Below, in pieces: positions 62,726 to 64,000 of a stretch of DNA of 64,000 bases (position 1 is its first letter; each line of letters opens with the position of its first letter). Origin of the DNA: Aselliscus stoliczkanus (Eukaryota > Chordata > Mammalia > Chiroptera > Hipposideridae); the NCBI GenBank assembly GCA_033961575.1, contig CM066738.1:103689478-103753477 (forward strand). The letters are read 5' to 3'. The notes under the pieces were generated by a model. The model was not told where the DNA came from. It saw only the letters and a list, made by a program, of their open reading frames with translations, and did no database searches. The position numbers and the translations under genes were made by a program.

Positions 62726-63184
62726 CAGTCTGACTAGTTTATGCAGAAAAGAAATTTATGAGAGATGCCAGGGAGCTCACACAACGTTTGGGAATGATGG
62801 GAAAAGAGGTCTGAGACTCAATGAAAGGAACACTCCCAGAACTAACTAGCTCTTTCAGGAATTTGCCACCAATCCCTGAACCACACAGCCTCGGCCCCTC
62901 CACATTCCAGCAAAACAATGGAGGCCCCTGGAGGTCCAGCAGCCAGCCTGCCTCCTCACTTCCGCCTGAGGCCTCCTGTGGCGTCTGATTGGCCGGCCTC
63001 GGTCACGTGCTGCACCTTGGCTGGGAAGCAGGCAGGGGAAAGTCCTGCCTTAAGATTCTCCTTGGGAAAGCCAGACTCGCAGTGTGGTGAACTAGCACCG
63101 GGTAGCCAGGGTAACCGGAGGGTCTGGGCAGTTTCACGAAAGGCATATTCACTCCAGGTCCTAAAGATATTCTCCTGCACAGTC
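62726..63184. repeat. Unidentified insertion splitting an antisense L1
   Basis: About 460 bp of more GC-rich sequence interrupts an otherwise collinear antisense L1. TCCAGT occurs near both edges (62724-62729 and 63182-63187) and could be a short target duplication. The family is not recognised. The open frames in it (116 codons +, 74 codons -) are not recognised. Confidence 0.45.
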
Positions 63185-64000
63185 CAGTACTTTTCTGTTG
63201 CAGTTTTTCATGTTAAGGTCTTTAATTCTTCCAGAATTTATTTTTGTCTAATGGGCATAGGAATCTAATGATATTCCTTCATATGAAAAGCCAGTGTTTC
63301 CATCCTTTCATCACTCATCTGTACTGCCTCCTTGATCATATTCCTTTTCTTGATCATACTATTTTCTTATAGGTAAACAGATTGGCATTGGGCTCTCTGT
63401 TCTGTTCCAGTGCCTATTTCTCTGCCCACATCACTGTATTTCAATTCCTGCAATACTGAATTTTTGATATCTGCAAGGCAACTCCTCTGCCCACCCCACT
63501 GTTCTTCTTTTCAAAATGATCCTTATTTTTCATAATTTAAACTTTCATATGAATTTTAGAATCAATTTAGAAACTCAAAATATTCTACAGGGATTTTTTA
63601 TGGAATTTAGTTAAATTTGTAGATAATTTAGGCAGAATTGACACTTAGGCTTTTAAGTCTTCCTACCCATTATTCTTCTTTTATGTTCTTTAATAAAGTT
63701 TTATAATTTTTCCCATAAAACTCTTAAACATCTTATGTGATGTGTATTTCTTAGGTTTTTTATAATTTTTGTTACTATTGTGTATTGAGTGGTTTGTTTT
63801 TTTTATTTTATTTCCTAAATTATTGTTGCTGACATATAGGCAAACATACATTGAATTTTATATGTTGCTTATCTGTTGATGTCTCTTCATTTTCTATGAC
63901 TAGAAATAGTTTTTTTCATTTACTTTCCAAACTTCACACAATTTTTTTTTTCTTTTTCTTCCTTTCTTCTTAATGCATTTGCTAGTATTTCCTGTGTAAT
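63185..64000 (-). repeat. L1 fragment, antisense, right piece, runs off the window
   Basis: CATGTTAAGGTCTTTAATTC, CCTTTCATCACTCATCTGTA, CTCTCTGTTCTGTTCCAGTG, TTCATATGAATTTTAGAATC and TTAGGCAGAATTGACACTTA follow antisense L1 for over 800 bp. Confidence 0.9.

Noticed and set aside
61020..64000. BCL2 3' end expected in this direction
   Set aside because: No BCL2 coding or recognisable UTR sequence is present. The right edge is antisense L1.

Overview
This is a mammalian nuclear window. Large introns with GT/AG splice sites, MIR, L2, L1, MER5A and MLT1-type repeats, and an AATAAA poly(A) signal all show this. The only gene I can support is the 3' part of PHLPP1 (PH domain and leucine-rich repeat protein phosphatase 1) on the + strand. 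Three coding exons (584-778, 3249-3477, 6911-8035) join in frame to give about 515 residues. They encode most of the PP2C-like phosphatase domain and the whole C-terminal tail, ending in the PDZ ligand DTPL. The 3'UTR follows, with a likely poly(A) site near 8965.

The host is probably a bat of the horseshoe/leaf-nosed group (Rhinolophoidea). Four tRNA-derived SINEs end in the sequence CCCCAATAAAATCTT (seen reversed here). Such an ending recalls the Rhin-1 type family, and young mariner-type DNA transposons fit a bat genome. The lineage call rests on memory of SINE consensus sequences and is moderate at best.

Layout: 1-8965 holds the PHLPP1 introns, exons and 3'UTR. The last intron carries a 1.28-kb GC-rich minisatellite (5514-6790) that runs almost directly into an extremely GC-rich last exon, so 5.5-8.1 kb is one CpG-dense block. 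From about 8966 to 64000 I find no gene. This desert consists of unique sequence plus ancient repeats (MIR, L2, MER5A, MLT1 LTRs, many L1 pieces), younger insertions (SINEs with clear target-site duplications, a DD34D mariner remnant, an 81-bp mariner MITE, a Tigger-like element nested in an L1) and a long compound microsatellite. In other mammals the convergent neighbour of PHLPP1 is BCL2, and this desert is probably part of the PHLPP1-BCL2 interval. No BCL2 sequence is recognised here.

I found no undescribed molecular system. The best leads are the hierarchically organised minisatellite with the abrupt codon-composition shift in the adjoining exon, a consensus CTCF motif at 26498 with a convergent near-consensus partner at 54949, and head-only SINE copies that share one tail junction.
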